From contig NZ_CANLOZ010000004.1 in the NCBI RefSeq assembly GCF_947492965.1, positions 248,001 to 312,000 of the forward strand: DNA of 64,000 nt, given 5' to 3'. Origin of the DNA: an uncultured Aquimarina sp. (GTDB lineage Bacteria > Bacteroidota > Bacteroidia > Flavobacteriales > Flavobacteriaceae). Positions 10,971-20,190 of this stretch are shown in pieces; position 1 is the first letter of the stretch, and each line of letters opens with the position of its first letter. The position numbers and the translations under genes were made by a program. The notes beneath the pieces are model-generated. The model was not told the DNA's origin, searched no databases, and saw only the letters and a list, made by a program, of their open reading frames with translations.

Positions 10971-11924
10971 ATGTCTGACGTTGCAGCAGTAGAAAAACTG
11001 GTAAGCAAACATACCGAACTCAAAAAAGAAATTGCAAAAGTTATTATTGGTCAAGAAGAAGTAATCGATCAGATTCTTATTTCGATATTTTCTGGAGGTC
11101 ACGCCCTTTTAATAGGAGTGCCAGGACTGGCAAAAACTTTGATGGTTAATACTATCTCAAAAGCTCTAGGATTAGATTTTAAGAGAATTCAGTTTACCCC
11201 AGATCTTATGCCAAGTGATATCTTGGGAAGTGAAATTTTGGATGAGTCTAGGCATTTTAAATTTATTAAAGGACCAGTATTCTCTAATATTATACTTGCT
11301 GATGAGATCAATAGAACACCACCAAAAACGCAAGCCGCTCTTCTAGAGGCAATGCAGGAAAGAGCGGTAACCGTGGCAGGACATCATTATAAATTAGATT
11401 TACCATATTTTGTGTTAGCAACACAGAATCCAATAGAGCAAGAAGGGACTTATCCGCTTCCAGAAGCGCAATTGGATAGATTTATGTTCGCGATAGAATT
11501 AAAATATCCAAGTTTTCAGGAAGAAGTAGAGGTTGTTAAAAGTACAACGAGTGACGCCAAGGTAACTATTAACCCTTTATTTACTTCGCAAGAGATTATA
11601 GATTTCCAACAGTTAATCAGACGTATACCTGTAGCTGATAATGTAGTAGAGTATGCGGTAAAAATGGTTTCAAAAACAAGACCAAAAGAAGATACCGCAA
11701 CTGATTTAGTAAAAAGCTATATTGATTGGGGCGCAGGACCGAGAGCTTCTCAGAATCTTATATTAGCAGCAAAAGCAAATGCAGCAGTTAGAGGGAAATT
11801 TTCTCCAGATATGGAAGATGTGCAAGCGGTAGCTATGGGGATATTGCGACATCGTATGATTAAGAACTACAAGGCAGAAGCCGAGGGAGTAAGTATTGAA
11901 GATATTATAAGAAGTTTATTTTAG
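10971..11924 (+). CDS. MoxR-family AAA+ ATPase
   Basis: 317-aa cytoplasmic ATPase of the MoxR/RavA group. Walker A is GVPGLAKT at residues 49-56 and Walker B ends in Asp111-Glu112 (IILADEINR). Sensor motif TQNPIEQEGTYPLPEAQLDR follows. MoxR proteins act as chaperones that assemble or activate complexes, often with a DUF58/VWA partner gene next door. No such partner is here. Instead it ends the parvulin operon, an order I recall as usual in Flavobacteriaceae. A link to envelope biogenesis is inferred from context only. Confidence 0.9.
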   Translation: MSDVAAVEKLVSKHTELKKEIAKVIIGQEEVIDQILISIFSGGHALLIGVPGLAKTLMVNTISKALGLDFKRIQFTPDLMPSDILGSEILDESRHFKFIKGPVFSNIILADEINRTPPKTQAALLEAMQERAVTVAGHHYKLDLPYFVLATQNPIEQEGTYPLPEAQLDRFMFAIELKYPSFQEEVEVVKSTTSDAKVTINPLFTSQEIIDFQQLIRRIPVADNVVEYAVKMVSKTRPKEDTATDLVKSYIDWGAGPRASQNLILAAKANAAVRGKFSPDMEDVQAVAMGILRHRMIKNYKAEAEGVSIEDIIRSLF

Positions 11925-11956
11925 ATCGTTAACTACAAATTGTTCGGCCAATAAAT

Positions 11957-12459
11957 AAAATAACTCCGTTATCATTATTATTATCGATTCGTGTCTATGC
12001 TCAACAATATTGCAATGAGACGAATTGCAAATTGTATGGAGATGTTCTCTCTAAAAGTAGAGCATATAAAAATATTTGAGAAGGTAAGTCCACAATGTTA
12101 ATTACAGGACCCACTACTGAAAATAAAGAGGGTAGTGTACATCTCTAAAACCTTTCAGAACTTTTCCAATAGAATTGATAGTGTTTTAGTGGATAGTTTC
12201 TTAATAGATGAATTGAAACAAAATTTCAGAATTCTTTCAAGTACAACTGAAAAAAAATATCATTTTTAGGTTTAAATAAATTAGTGGTTGTTTTCTGCCA
12301 AAATATATTATTCAAGATAGTATAGTAAATTATGATAGGGTGGTGAAGGATTTTTTAACTAGGAAATACGGTAATTCCCGTAGAAAAAACGAATTTGATT
12401 TCAAGTTTTAGTTATTCACTTCAATCTAATTTTATAAAGATATCATTAGAAGATATTAA
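11957..12459 (+). pseudogene. decayed gene for a secreted protein
   Basis: No intact frame, but successive frames read like pieces of one protein. A signal-peptide-like stretch (PLSLLLSIRVYAQ) is followed by YCNETNCKLYGDVLSKSR, then a stop. ITGPTTENKEGSVHL follows in the same frame. After a frameshift comes SKTFQNFSNRIDSVLVDSF, then in a further frame FLPKYIIQDSIVNYD, and after another shift TVIPVEKTNLISSFSYSL. The last piece runs up to an intact terminator. No ATG remains at the front. The family is not recognised. That this is one broken gene is inference from order, spacing and composition. Confidence 0.5.
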
Positions 12460-12460
12460 A

Positions 12461-12490
12461 AAGCCCGTTAAGCAGGTAACGGGCTTTTGC
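12461..12490 (+). terminator. terminator left behind the decayed gene
   Basis: AAGCCCGTTA / TAACGGGCTT, a perfect 10-bp stem with a 6-nt loop and T tract. It may also end the MoxR operon transcript. Confidence 0.8.
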
Positions 12491-12834
12491 TATTATGAAC
12501 AATTGAATTTTACGGGAATGGATACTTGGGGAAAAACCATTTCCTAATTTTTTCAATTTGAAGGTGCGAAAATAAAAGGTATAGGGGAATATTCCCTTTT
12601 TTTAACTTTTTTTTAATTCAATTTAAGTCTTTGTATAGAAACATGCTCGTGTTTTGCTAAAAAGTAAAGAGAAAATAAAGATATATCTTCTATTTAGAAA
12701 GCATAGACTTTTACTATACATAAAGAATTTACTTACAAATCGAAATTTCTAAAATATTTTTTAAACCTTTTCTTATATAAATAGTCTAAGTAGTGAACGT
12801 TCGAAATAATTTAGTTTAATAAAAAAATAGATAG

Positions 12835-13305
12835 ATGAAGAATATTGTAACCTGCATGATTTTGTTTTTGGGAATTTTTGTAGCCAAAGCACAATCAGAA
12901 GAAGTAACAGATAGAAGAGAAGGTCATAGACAACATAGAGAATTGAGAAAAGAATTCCATGAAAGTTTATCAGAGGATCAGAAGATGCAATTAGAACAGC
13001 AGAAAGAAATGCATATAGGACATAGAAAAGCTATGAGAGCAACCTATAACGAAGAGCAAATAGCAATTGTAGAGAATGAAGATCTTTCTAGAAAAGGAAA
13101 GCATAAAGCTTTGACCCCTACTTTAACGGACAAGCAAAAAGCATTAAAAGAGTCTCAGAAGAAAGAAATGAAAGAAGCTAAAAGTAAGTTTGAAGCGACA
13201 TTAAATAAAGAGCAGTTAGAGACCTACAAGAAAATGAAAAAGAAGAGAGGAAAAAGAGGAAGAAAAGGTCGCCATGGAAAGGAACATAAAAATAATGATC
13301 AATAG
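12835..13305 (+). CDS. secreted, highly charged helical protein
   Basis: 156 aa with a signal peptide ending near residue 19 (VAKAQ). The mature part is almost entirely charged helix rich in Glu, Lys, Arg and His, with repeats of the type LSEDQKMQLEQQKEM, LTDKQKALKESQKKEM and LNKEQLETYKKM. These resemble the L-x-x-x-Q helical motifs of Spy/CpxP-like periplasmic chaperones. The C-terminus is a very basic KKKRGKRGRKGRHGK tail that could bind nucleic acid or acidic surfaces. The function is not known. About 530 bp of AT-rich, partly degenerate DNA precedes it. Confidence 0.6.
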   Translation: MKNIVTCMILFLGIFVAKAQSEEVTDRREGHRQHRELRKEFHESLSEDQKMQLEQQKEMHIGHRKAMRATYNEEQIAIVENEDLSRKGKHKALTPTLTDKQKALKESQKKEMKEAKSKFEATLNKEQLETYKKMKKKRGKRGRKGRHGKEHKNNDQ

Positions 13306-13328
13306 TCGATAAAGTGCAAGAGTAAAAA

Positions 13329-13358
13329 AGTGAAGTTGGTATAACTTCACTTTTTTTG
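13329..13358 (+). terminator. Rho-independent terminator
   Basis: AGTGAAGTT / AACTTCACT with a 5-nt loop, followed by seven T. Confidence 0.85.
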
Positions 13359-13934
13359 TGTTTTTAAGACAAAATTGATGGTTTTAGGGGCGATTATTTG
13401 TCAACTAACTATAACGTTTTCGTAATTCTATAAAATGACGCGTAAAATATTAGATATTTTTTTAGTTGATTACTATTTTAACCCCAGTATAATTAATGAT
13501 TTACATAAATAGATGCTATATTTTTTTTAATAATGTAAAAAAATATCATTGGAGCTTTTCATTTCATAAAAATCCTTTAAAATTTGTATTTTCGTCGGAC
13601 TTGTCATTACATAAATTTTAGCGATTTAAGATTTAGTTTCGCGAGTACGAAAAGTATAATGAAAAATCTACAGCAAAGGGTTTTCTTTATATACTAGTAG
13701 CATTCGTTTTTAATGAATCGATATAAATTTTTGTGTTTAGCTTTTATAGTTAAAAACAGATGATAAAGTAAACATAAAATGTAAGGATCGTATCTATTTC
13801 TCTGCGGAGTATACAGTTTTTAAAGATGCTATCAAAGAATCAAAATTGTGATACTTTTTAGCAGTAACAAGAGAATTTTATTTATATCCTTAGCATTTTA
13901 GATTAAACCAGGAAAGAATTCTATTTTAAATTGT
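13359..13934. other. long leader/intergenic region before acnB
   Basis: AT-rich. A short open stretch without a start, at about 13755-13852, reads KVNIKCKDRIYFSAEYTVF in one frame and may be a gene remnant. I found no convincing promoter or riboswitch, although a 5' leader of acnB must start somewhere here. Confidence 0.3.
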
Positions 13935-16712
13935 ATGAACACTTATAATGATTACATCAAAGAGATTGAAGAAAGAAAATCTCAAGGTTTACATCCAAAA
14001 CCAATTGATGGAGCTGAGTTATTAAGCGAGATTATTTCGCAAATCAAGGATAAAGATAATTCTCATCGAGAAGATTCTCTAAAGTTTTTTATTTATAACA
14101 CATTACCAGGTACTACAAGTGCCGCTGGTGTAAAAGCAAAATTTCTTAAAGAAATTATTCTGGGCGAAACGGTGGTTGAAGAAATTTCACCTGCTTTTGC
14201 CTTTGAGCAATTATCTCATATGAAAGGAGGTCCTTCTGTAGAAGTTCTTTTAGATTTAGCATTAGGATCTGATGCATCAATTGCAGATGAAGCGGCTAAA
14301 GTTCTAAAAACTCAAGTATTCTTGTACGAAGCTGATACAGAGCGTTTAGAGGAGGCCATGAAATTAGGAAGCGCAATTGCTAAAGACATTATAGAAAGTT
14401 ATGCAAAAGCAGAATTCTTTACAAAATTACCTGAAGTAGAGGAGAAAATAGAAGTTGTAACATATATAGCTGGAGTTGGAGATATTTCTACGGATTTACT
14501 ATCTCCTGGTGCAGATGCGCATTCTAGATCGGATCGTGAATTACACGGACAATCTATGTTCGAGCACAATAAAGATATGCAAAATGAACTATTAGCATTA
14601 CAAAAGCAACATCCAGATAAGCGTGTCATGTTAATTGCCGAAAAAGGAACGATGGGAGTTGGATCTTCTCGTATGTCAGGTGTAAATAACGTGGCATTAT
14701 GGACAGGTATTCCTTCAAGTCCATATGTACCATTTATTAATATCGCTCCGGTAATTGCAGGAACCAATGGTATTGCTCCAATTTTCTTAACTACTGTTGG
14801 TGTAACAGGAGGTATTGGTATCGATCTTAAAAACTGGGTAAAGCAAAAAGATGAAAATGGAAACACCATTGTAGATGAAGAGGGTGATCCAATCTTAAAA
14901 GAAGTATATTCTGTTAAAACAGGTACAGTTTTAACCATCAATACAAAAGAAAAGAAATTATATAACGGAGGTACAGAATTAAAAGATATTTCTACTGCGT
15001 TAACTCCTCAGAAAATGGAGTTTATCAAAGCAGGAGGTTCTTATGCTGTTGTTTTTGGTAAAAAATTACAAACTTTTGCATGTAAAGCTTTGGGTATTGA
15101 GGTGCCTCAAGTATATGCGCCTTCTAAAGAGATTTCTATAGAAGGACAAGGGTTAACCGCTGTAGAAAAGATTTTCAATAGAAATGCTGTAGGAAATACT
15201 CCAAGAGTTACGTTACATGCTGGATCTAATACTCGTGTAGAAGTAAATATTGTTGGATCTCAGGATACTACTGGTTTAATGACTTCTCAAGAGTTAGAAA
15301 TGATGGCTGCTACTGTCATTTCACCTATTGTAGATGCTGGATATCAATCAGGATGTCATACAGCTTCTGTATGGGATGATAAGTCAAAGGCTAATATTCC
15401 AAGATTAATGAAGTTTATGAATGACTTTGGTCTCATTACAGGGCGTGATCCAAAAGGAGTATATCATGCAATGACCGATGTGATACATAAGGTATTAAAT
15501 GATATCGCTGTAGATGATTGGGATGTAATCATTGGTGGTGATTCTCATACAAGAATGGCAAAAGGAGTTGCTTTTGGAGCGGATTCGGGAACAGTGGCCT
15601 TAGCATTAGCAACAGGAGAGGCTACCATGCCGATTCCTGAGTCGGTGAAAGTGACATTTAAAGGAGATATGGTTCCTTATATGGATTTCCGTGATGTAGT
15701 ACACGCTACGCAACAACAAATGTTGGATCAATTTGAAGGTGAAAATGTTTTCCAGGGAAGAATTATCGAGGTACATATTGGTACACTTACATCTGATCAA
15801 GCCTTCACATTTACAGATTGGACAGCTGAAATGAAAGCGAAAGCATCTATCTGTATTTCTGAAGATGAAACGTTAATCGAATCATTAGTAATCTCTAGAG
15901 ATCGTATTCAAATTATGATTGACAAGGGAATGGATAATGAGAAGCAAGTATTACAAGGTTTAGTGGACAAGGCGAACAATCGTATTGCAGAAATTGAATC
16001 AGGAAATAGACCAGCCTTAAGACCAGATGCTGATGCTAAATATTATGCAGAAGTAGTTATTGACTTAGATAAGATCGTTGAACCAATGATTGCAGATCCA
16101 GATGTTAATAATGAAGATGTTTCTAAGCGTTATACACATGATAATATCCAGCCGCTATCGTTTTATGGTGGAACAAAGAAGGTTGATTTAGGCTTTGTAG
16201 GATCTTGTATGATTCACAAAGGTGATATGAAGATTTTAGCACAAATGCTAAAAAATATAGAAGCACAACAAGGTGAAGTTAAATTTAACGCTCCATTAGT
16301 AGTTGCACCTCCAACCTACAATATCGTAGATGAGTTAAAAGCAGAAGGAGATTGGGATGTGTTAGCTAAATATTCTGGCTTTGTATTTGATGATGCTGCG
16401 CCGAAAGCTGCAGCACGTACCAAATATGAAAATGTATTGTATTTAGAGCGTCCAGGATGTAACTTGTGTATGGGTAATCAGGAGAAAGCAGAACCAGGAG
16501 ATACGGTAATGGCAACATCAACACGTTTGTTCCAAGGTCGTGTTGTTAGAGATTCAAAAGAGAAAAAAGGAGAGTCTTTATTATCATCAACACCAGTAGT
16601 AGTGTTATCTTCAATTTTAGGAAGAACTCCAACATTAGAAGAATATCAAGCAGCTGTTAAAGGGATTGTATTAACGAAGTTCAAACCTTCTCAAAAACAA
16701 TTAGTGGTTTAA
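13935..16712 (+). CDS. acnB: aconitate hydratase B / 2-methylisocitrate dehydratase
   Basis: 925-aa AcnB-type aconitase. It interconverts citrate and isocitrate in the TCA cycle and, in this subfamily, can also dehydrate 2-methylisocitrate. Domain order is the AcnB one: a HEAT-like helical domain first (about 1-160), then the swivel domain, then the three aconitase domains. The [4Fe-4S] ligands are Cys758 (GSCMIHKG), Cys842 and Cys845 (RPGCNLCMGNQ). The stretch SGCHTASVWDDK is typical of the family. A terminator lies between it and the second aconitase gene. Confidence 0.95.
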   Translation: MNTYNDYIKEIEERKSQGLHPKPIDGAELLSEIISQIKDKDNSHREDSLKFFIYNTLPGTTSAAGVKAKFLKEIILGETVVEEISPAFAFEQLSHMKGGPSVEVLLDLALGSDASIADEAAKVLKTQVFLYEADTERLEEAMKLGSAIAKDIIESYAKAEFFTKLPEVEEKIEVVTYIAGVGDISTDLLSPGADAHSRSDRELHGQSMFEHNKDMQNELLALQKQHPDKRVMLIAEKGTMGVGSSRMSGVNNVALWTGIPSSPYVPFINIAPVIAGTNGIAPIFLTTVGVTGGIGIDLKNWVKQKDENGNTIVDEEGDPILKEVYSVKTGTVLTINTKEKKLYNGGTELKDISTALTPQKMEFIKAGGSYAVVFGKKLQTFACKALGIEVPQVYAPSKEISIEGQGLTAVEKIFNRNAVGNTPRVTLHAGSNTRVEVNIVGSQDTTGLMTSQELEMMAATVISPIVDAGYQSGCHTASVWDDKSKANIPRLMKFMNDFGLITGRDPKGVYHAMTDVIHKVLNDIAVDDWDVIIGGDSHTRMAKGVAFGADSGTVALALATGEATMPIPESVKVTFKGDMVPYMDFRDVVHATQQQMLDQFEGENVFQGRIIEVHIGTLTSDQAFTFTDWTAEMKAKASICISEDETLIESLVISRDRIQIMIDKGMDNEKQVLQGLVDKANNRIAEIESGNRPALRPDADAKYYAEVVIDLDKIVEPMIADPDVNNEDVSKRYTHDNIQPLSFYGGTKKVDLGFVGSCMIHKGDMKILAQMLKNIEAQQGEVKFNAPLVVAPPTYNIVDELKAEGDWDVLAKYSGFVFDDAAPKAAARTKYENVLYLERPGCNLCMGNQEKAEPGDTVMATSTRLFQGRVVRDSKEKKGESLLSSTPVVVLSSILGRTPTLEEYQAAVKGIVLTKFKPSQKQLVV

Positions 16713-16735
16713 TAGCTATTCGTGAATATAACAAA

Positions 16736-16767
16736 AGCCTTATTATGAAAATAGTAAGGCTTTTTTT
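16736..16767 (+). terminator. acnB terminator
   Basis: AGCCTTA / TAAGGCT stem with an AT-rich loop, followed by a run of T. Confidence 0.75.
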
Positions 16768-16943
16768 ATGACAAATGATTTGCTGTTATGGTATCATTAA
16801 GTTAATTTTTTAACTAGAATTCTTCAGTAGATTAAATACTCTTTTTATAATCATTCTATTTTCATAATACCATTTCGTAGTCCTGCTATATTTCGTATCT
16901 TTCAATACCTAATTTAAAATTAACGGAAATATATATTAGTCTT

Positions 16944-19211
16944 ATGGCATTCGATATTAATATGATTAAAAAGGTGTATGCTCAAGTTGCTGAAAGAGTA
17001 GACGCTGCCCGTGAGGTAACGGGTAAACCATTAACATTAGCAGAGAAAATTTTGTATTCGCATCTTTGGGATGGTAAAGCTAAAAGTGCTTTTACCAGAG
17101 GTAAAGATTATGTGGATTTTGCACCGGACCGTATAGCATGTCAGGACGCAACTGCACAGATGGCATTATTACAGTTCATGCAAGCTGGAAAGAAAAAGGT
17201 GGCTGTGCCAACTACGGTACATTGTGATCATTTGATTCAGGCAAAAGTAGGAGCTACAGTAGATTTACAAACCGCTTTAAATAATAGTAACGAGGTTTTT
17301 AACTTTTTAGAGTCTGTATCTAATAAATATGGTATCGGTTTTTGGAAACCAGGAGCAGGAATTATTCATCAGGTAGTATTAGAAAATTATGCGTTTCCTG
17401 GGGGAATGATGATTGGTACAGATTCGCATACGGTAAATGCAGGAGGATTAGGAATGGTAGCCATAGGTGTTGGAGGGGCAGATGCTGTAGATGTAATGGC
17501 AGGAATGCCTTGGGAACTTAAATTTCCAAAGCTAATCGGAGTACGCTTAACAGGTAAATTATCAGGATGGACAGCTCCCAAAGATGTAATTCTAAAAGTA
17601 GCAGAAATTCTTACTGTAAAAGGAGGAACAGGAGCTATTGTAGAATATTTCGGACCTGGTGCAACGGCAATGTCTTGTACAGGTAAAGGAACTATCTGTA
17701 ATATGGGTGCAGAGATAGGTGCTACCACTTCTACCTTTGGATACGATGAGTCTATGGAACGCTACTTAAGAGCTACCGATAGAGCAGATGTTGCTGATGC
17801 TGCCAATGAAGTGAAAGAATACCTTACTGCAGATCCAGAAGTATATGCTAACCCAGAACAATATTTTGATCAGGTGATAGATATCAATCTTTCTGAATTA
17901 GGCCCATTGCTTAATGGACCTTTTACACCAGACTTATCTACCGAAGTAGGTTCTTCAATGACAGAGAAAGCAACAGCCAATGATTGGCCGCTAAAAGTAG
18001 AATGGGGATTGATTGGTTCTTGTACAAACTCTTCTTACGAAGATTTATCAAGAGCATCTTCCATTGCACAGCAAGCATTAGATAAAGGATTAAAAACAAA
18101 AGCAGAATTTGGAATTAATCCAGGTTCTGAACAAGTTCGTTTTACTGCCGAAAGAGATGGGATTCTTAGTGTTTTTGAAAAATTGGATGCTAAGATTTTT
18201 ACGAATGCTTGTGGACCTTGTATTGGGCAATGGGGGAGATATGAAGATCCAAAGAACGCTCCTAAAAATAGTATTGTCCATTCTTTCAATAGAAATTTTG
18301 CAAAGCGTGCTGATGGAAATCCGAATACACACGCTTTTGTAGCTTCTCCAGAGCTGACGGCAGCTATTGCAATTGCAGGTCGCTTAGACTTTAATCCTCT
18401 CACCGATAAGCTAATCAATGAAAATGGAGAAGAAGTTATGTTAGATGAACCTACAGGATGGGAATTACCACCAAAAGGGTTCGAAGTAGAAGAAAATGGA
18501 TATCTAGAACCAGTTGCTGATGGTAGTGGAGTAGAAGTGGTTGTGGATCCAAATTCAGAACGTTTAGAATTGCTAACTCCTTTTGAACCTATTGGCGATC
18601 AAATCAAAGGAGCTAAACTATTGATCAAGGCCTTTGGGAAGTGTACTACTGATCATATTTCAATGGCTGGACCTTGGTTACGCTATAGAGGACATTTAGA
18701 TAACATATCTAATAACTGTTTGATTGGAGCTGTAAACGCTTATAATAAAAAGACAAACTTTGTAAAAAACCAATTAACAGGAGAGTATGATGGAGTGCCT
18801 ACGGTACAAAGAGCCTATAAAGCAGCAGGTGTTCCAACGATTGTGGTTGGAGATCATAACTATGGAGAAGGTTCTTCACGTGAGCATGCAGCAATGGAGC
18901 CAAGACATTTAGGTGTAGTAGCTGTTATTGTAAAATCATTTGCTCGTATTCACGAAACCAACCTAAAAAAGCAAGGAATGTTAGGACTTACTTTTGTAAA
19001 TGAAAGTGATTATGATAAAATCCAAGAAGATGATACCATTAACTTCTTAGATTTACATGAGTTTGCACCAGAAAAGACATTAAGTCTAGAGTTTGTACAT
19101 ACAGATGGGTCCAAAGATATAATCGAAGTAAACCATACGTATAATAATGCTCAAATCGAATGGTTTAAAGAAGGATCAGCGTTGAATTTGATTAAGAAGC
19201 AGAACGCTTAA
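16944..19211 (+). CDS. acnA: aconitate hydratase, AcnA / mitochondrial type
   Basis: 755-aa aconitase in the classical domain order, with the swivel domain at the C-terminus. The N-terminal part contains [14 protein letters not shown] and the [12 protein letters not shown] substrate-binding stretch. [4Fe-4S] ligands are Cys360 ([11 protein letters not shown]), Cys423 and Cys426 ([10 protein letters not shown]). The length and the segment [17 protein letters not shown] match the mitochondrial-type group. It follows acnB after 231 bp and a terminator, so separate transcription is likely. Two distantly related aconitases side by side allow division of labour, for example under iron or oxidative stress; that is inference. 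Confidence 0.93.
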   Translation: MAFDINMIKKVYAQVAERVDAAREVTGKPLTLAEKILYSHLWDGKAKSAFTRGKDYVDFAPDRIACQDATAQMALLQFMQAGKKKVAVPTTVHCDHLIQAKVGATVDLQTALNNSNEVFNFLESVSNKYGIGFWKPGAGIIHQVVLENYAFPGGMMIGTDSHTVNAGGLGMVAIGVGGADAVDVMAGMPWELKFPKLIGVRLTGKLSGWTAPKDVILKVAEILTVKGGTGAIVEYFGPGATAMSCTGKGTICNMGAEIGATTSTFGYDESMERYLRATDRADVADAANEVKEYLTADPEVYANPEQYFDQVIDINLSELGPLLNGPFTPDLSTEVGSSMTEKATANDWPLKVEWGLIGSCTNSSYEDLSRASSIAQQALDKGLKTKAEFGINPGSEQVRFTAERDGILSVFEKLDAKIFTNACGPCIGQWGRYEDPKNAPKNSIVHSFNRNFAKRADGNPNTHAFVASPELTAAIAIAGRLDFNPLTDKLINENGEEVMLDEPTGWELPPKGFEVEENGYLEPVADGSGVEVVVDPNSERLELLTPFEPIGDQIKGAKLLIKAFGKCTTDHISMAGPWLRYRGHLDNISNNCLIGAVNAYNKKTNFVKNQLTGEYDGVPTVQRAYKAAGVPTIVVGDHNYGEGSSREHAAMEPRHLGVVAVIVKSFARIHETNLKKQGMLGLTFVNESDYDKIQEDDTINFLDLHEFAPEKTLSLEFVHTDGSKDIIEVNHTYNNAQIEWFKEGSALNLIKKQNA

Positions 19212-19238
19212 ACATATAATCAAATAGGATTAAATAAT

Positions 19239-19269
19239 ACTCCTGAAGATGATTCTTCGGGAGTTTTTA
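19239..19269 (+). terminator. acnA terminator
   Basis: ACTCCTGAAGA / TCTTCGGGAGT, an 11-bp stem with one T-G wobble, then T5. Confidence 0.85.
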
Positions 19270-19292
19270 TTTTATAAAGGGTAGTAATTTTA

Positions 19293-19317
19293 TAAATTTG
19301 CGTATATGATACGCCAA
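19293..19317 (+). promoter_or_regulatory. nrtR promoter -7 box overlapped by the NrtR operator
   Basis: The -7 box TAAATTTG spans 19293-19300. Its last four bases are the first four of the operator TTTGCGT-N7-ACGCCAA at 19297-19317, one mismatch from the copy at the NAMPT gene. The operator contains the start codon of the regulator gene, which implies autorepression. Confidence 0.75.
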
Positions 19318-19986
19318 AATATTAAAGTAGCGGTAGATGCAGTAGTCTTTGGATATAAAGACAAAACATTACATGTGTTATTAATAAAAAGAAATATAGA
19401 ACCTTTTAAAGATTCGTGGGCGTTGCCGGGTGGTTTGGTTCTTGAAAATGAAAGCTTAGAAGAAGCAGTAGAACGAGAATTAAAAGAAGAAACCAATGCT
19501 ACCGTAGACTATTTGGAGCAATTATATTCTTTTGGAAAACCAGGTAGAGACCCTAGAAATAGAGTGGTCAGCGTAACTTACTTTGGGTTAGTGAAACCAG
19601 AACATCATACGATCAAGGCGGATACAGATGCTAGTGATGTTGCTTGGTTTGATATCAATGAACTACCTGAATTGGCTTTTGATCATGCTACTATCCTTAA
19701 TATGGCTAAAAAGCGATTACAAAATAAACTTACCTATGAACCCATAGGTTTTGATTTGCTGGCGGATAAATTTTTGTTTTCGGATCTTGAAAAACTCTAC
19801 ATGACCATCTTGGATAAACAAATCGATCGTAGAAACTTTCGCAAAAAGATTTTAAGTTTTGGAATCTTAGAAGAATTAGCCGAAAAAGTATCAGAAGGAA
19901 GAGGAAGACCTGCAAACCTCTTTAAATTCAATCAAAAACAATACTTCAAACTAAAAGAAGAAGGCTTTCTTTTTGATATAAAATAA
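19306..19986 (+). CDS. nrtR: NrtR-type Nudix / winged-helix transcriptional regulator
   Basis: 226 aa. Residues 1-140 form a Nudix domain whose box runs from Gly43 through Glu49, Arg57-Glu58-Leu59, Glu61-Glu62. The last Gly of the consensus is Asn64, so catalysis may be weak. NrtR Nudix domains usually sense ADP-ribose instead of acting as enzymes. Residues about 155-226 form the winged helix with the GRGRPANLF segment characteristic of NrtR. By family, it represses NAD-metabolism genes and is released by ADP-ribose. Its operator is found at its own promoter and those of the PRPP-synthetase and NAMPT genes. The -7 box lies only 5 bp before the ATG, so the mRNA may be leaderless. Confidence 0.88.
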   Translation: MIRQNIKVAVDAVVFGYKDKTLHVLLIKRNIEPFKDSWALPGGLVLENESLEEAVERELKEETNATVDYLEQLYSFGKPGRDPRNRVVSVTYFGLVKPEHHTIKADTDASDVAWFDINELPELAFDHATILNMAKKRLQNKLTYEPIGFDLLADKFLFSDLEKLYMTILDKQIDRRNFRKKILSFGILEELAEKVSEGRGRPANLFKFNQKQYFKLKEEGFLFDIK

Positions 19987-20015
19987 TCCAACAGTTTTTA
20001 ATTATTATATATGTT

Positions 20016-20068
20016 CCTTCCCTTTGAAGGGAAGGTGTTTTTTCTAAAGTAAATTTACTTTAGAAAAA
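20016..20068. repeat. two adjacent perfect palindromes after nrtR
   Basis: CCTTCCCTTTGAAGGGAAGG is nearly self-complementary. It is followed by a 30-bp perfect palindrome centred at 20053/20054 with arms TTTTTCTAAAGTAAA. They can form two hairpins in the nrtR 3' end and probably act as its terminator; they resemble intergenic palindromic repeats common in flavobacterial genomes. Confidence 0.55.
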
Positions 20069-20116
20069 TGGAAGGGTTGATAATTGGTATAATTTAAAAT
20101 GCATCAAAAACCCTTT

Positions 20117-20189
20117 TTATTGTAATTTTTACGCAAAATATTTTGTAGATATATTTTTCTATTCTAAATTTGCGTAAAAATAACACAAT
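20117..20189 (+). promoter_or_regulatory. prs promoter with two NrtR operators
   Basis: -33 TTTG at 20142-20145, 19-bp spacer, -7 TAAATTTG at 20165-20172. One operator (TTTGCGT-N7-ACACAAT, 20169-20189) overlaps the -7 box exactly as at nrtR. A second lies upstream at 20117-20137 (TTATTGT-N7-ACGCAAA). The strong half-sites of the two form a perfect 13-bp inverted repeat, ATTTTTACGCAAA and its complement, with 31 bp between. Two operators 52 bp apart, about five helical turns, could bind regulators cooperatively or by looping. Confidence 0.8.
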
Positions 20190-20190
20190 T

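Noticed and set aside
17387..18418. Long open frames on the opposite strand of the aconitase gene
   Set aside because: They are shadows of acnA. The sense frame carries all aconitase motifs, and the antisense products have no recognisable features.
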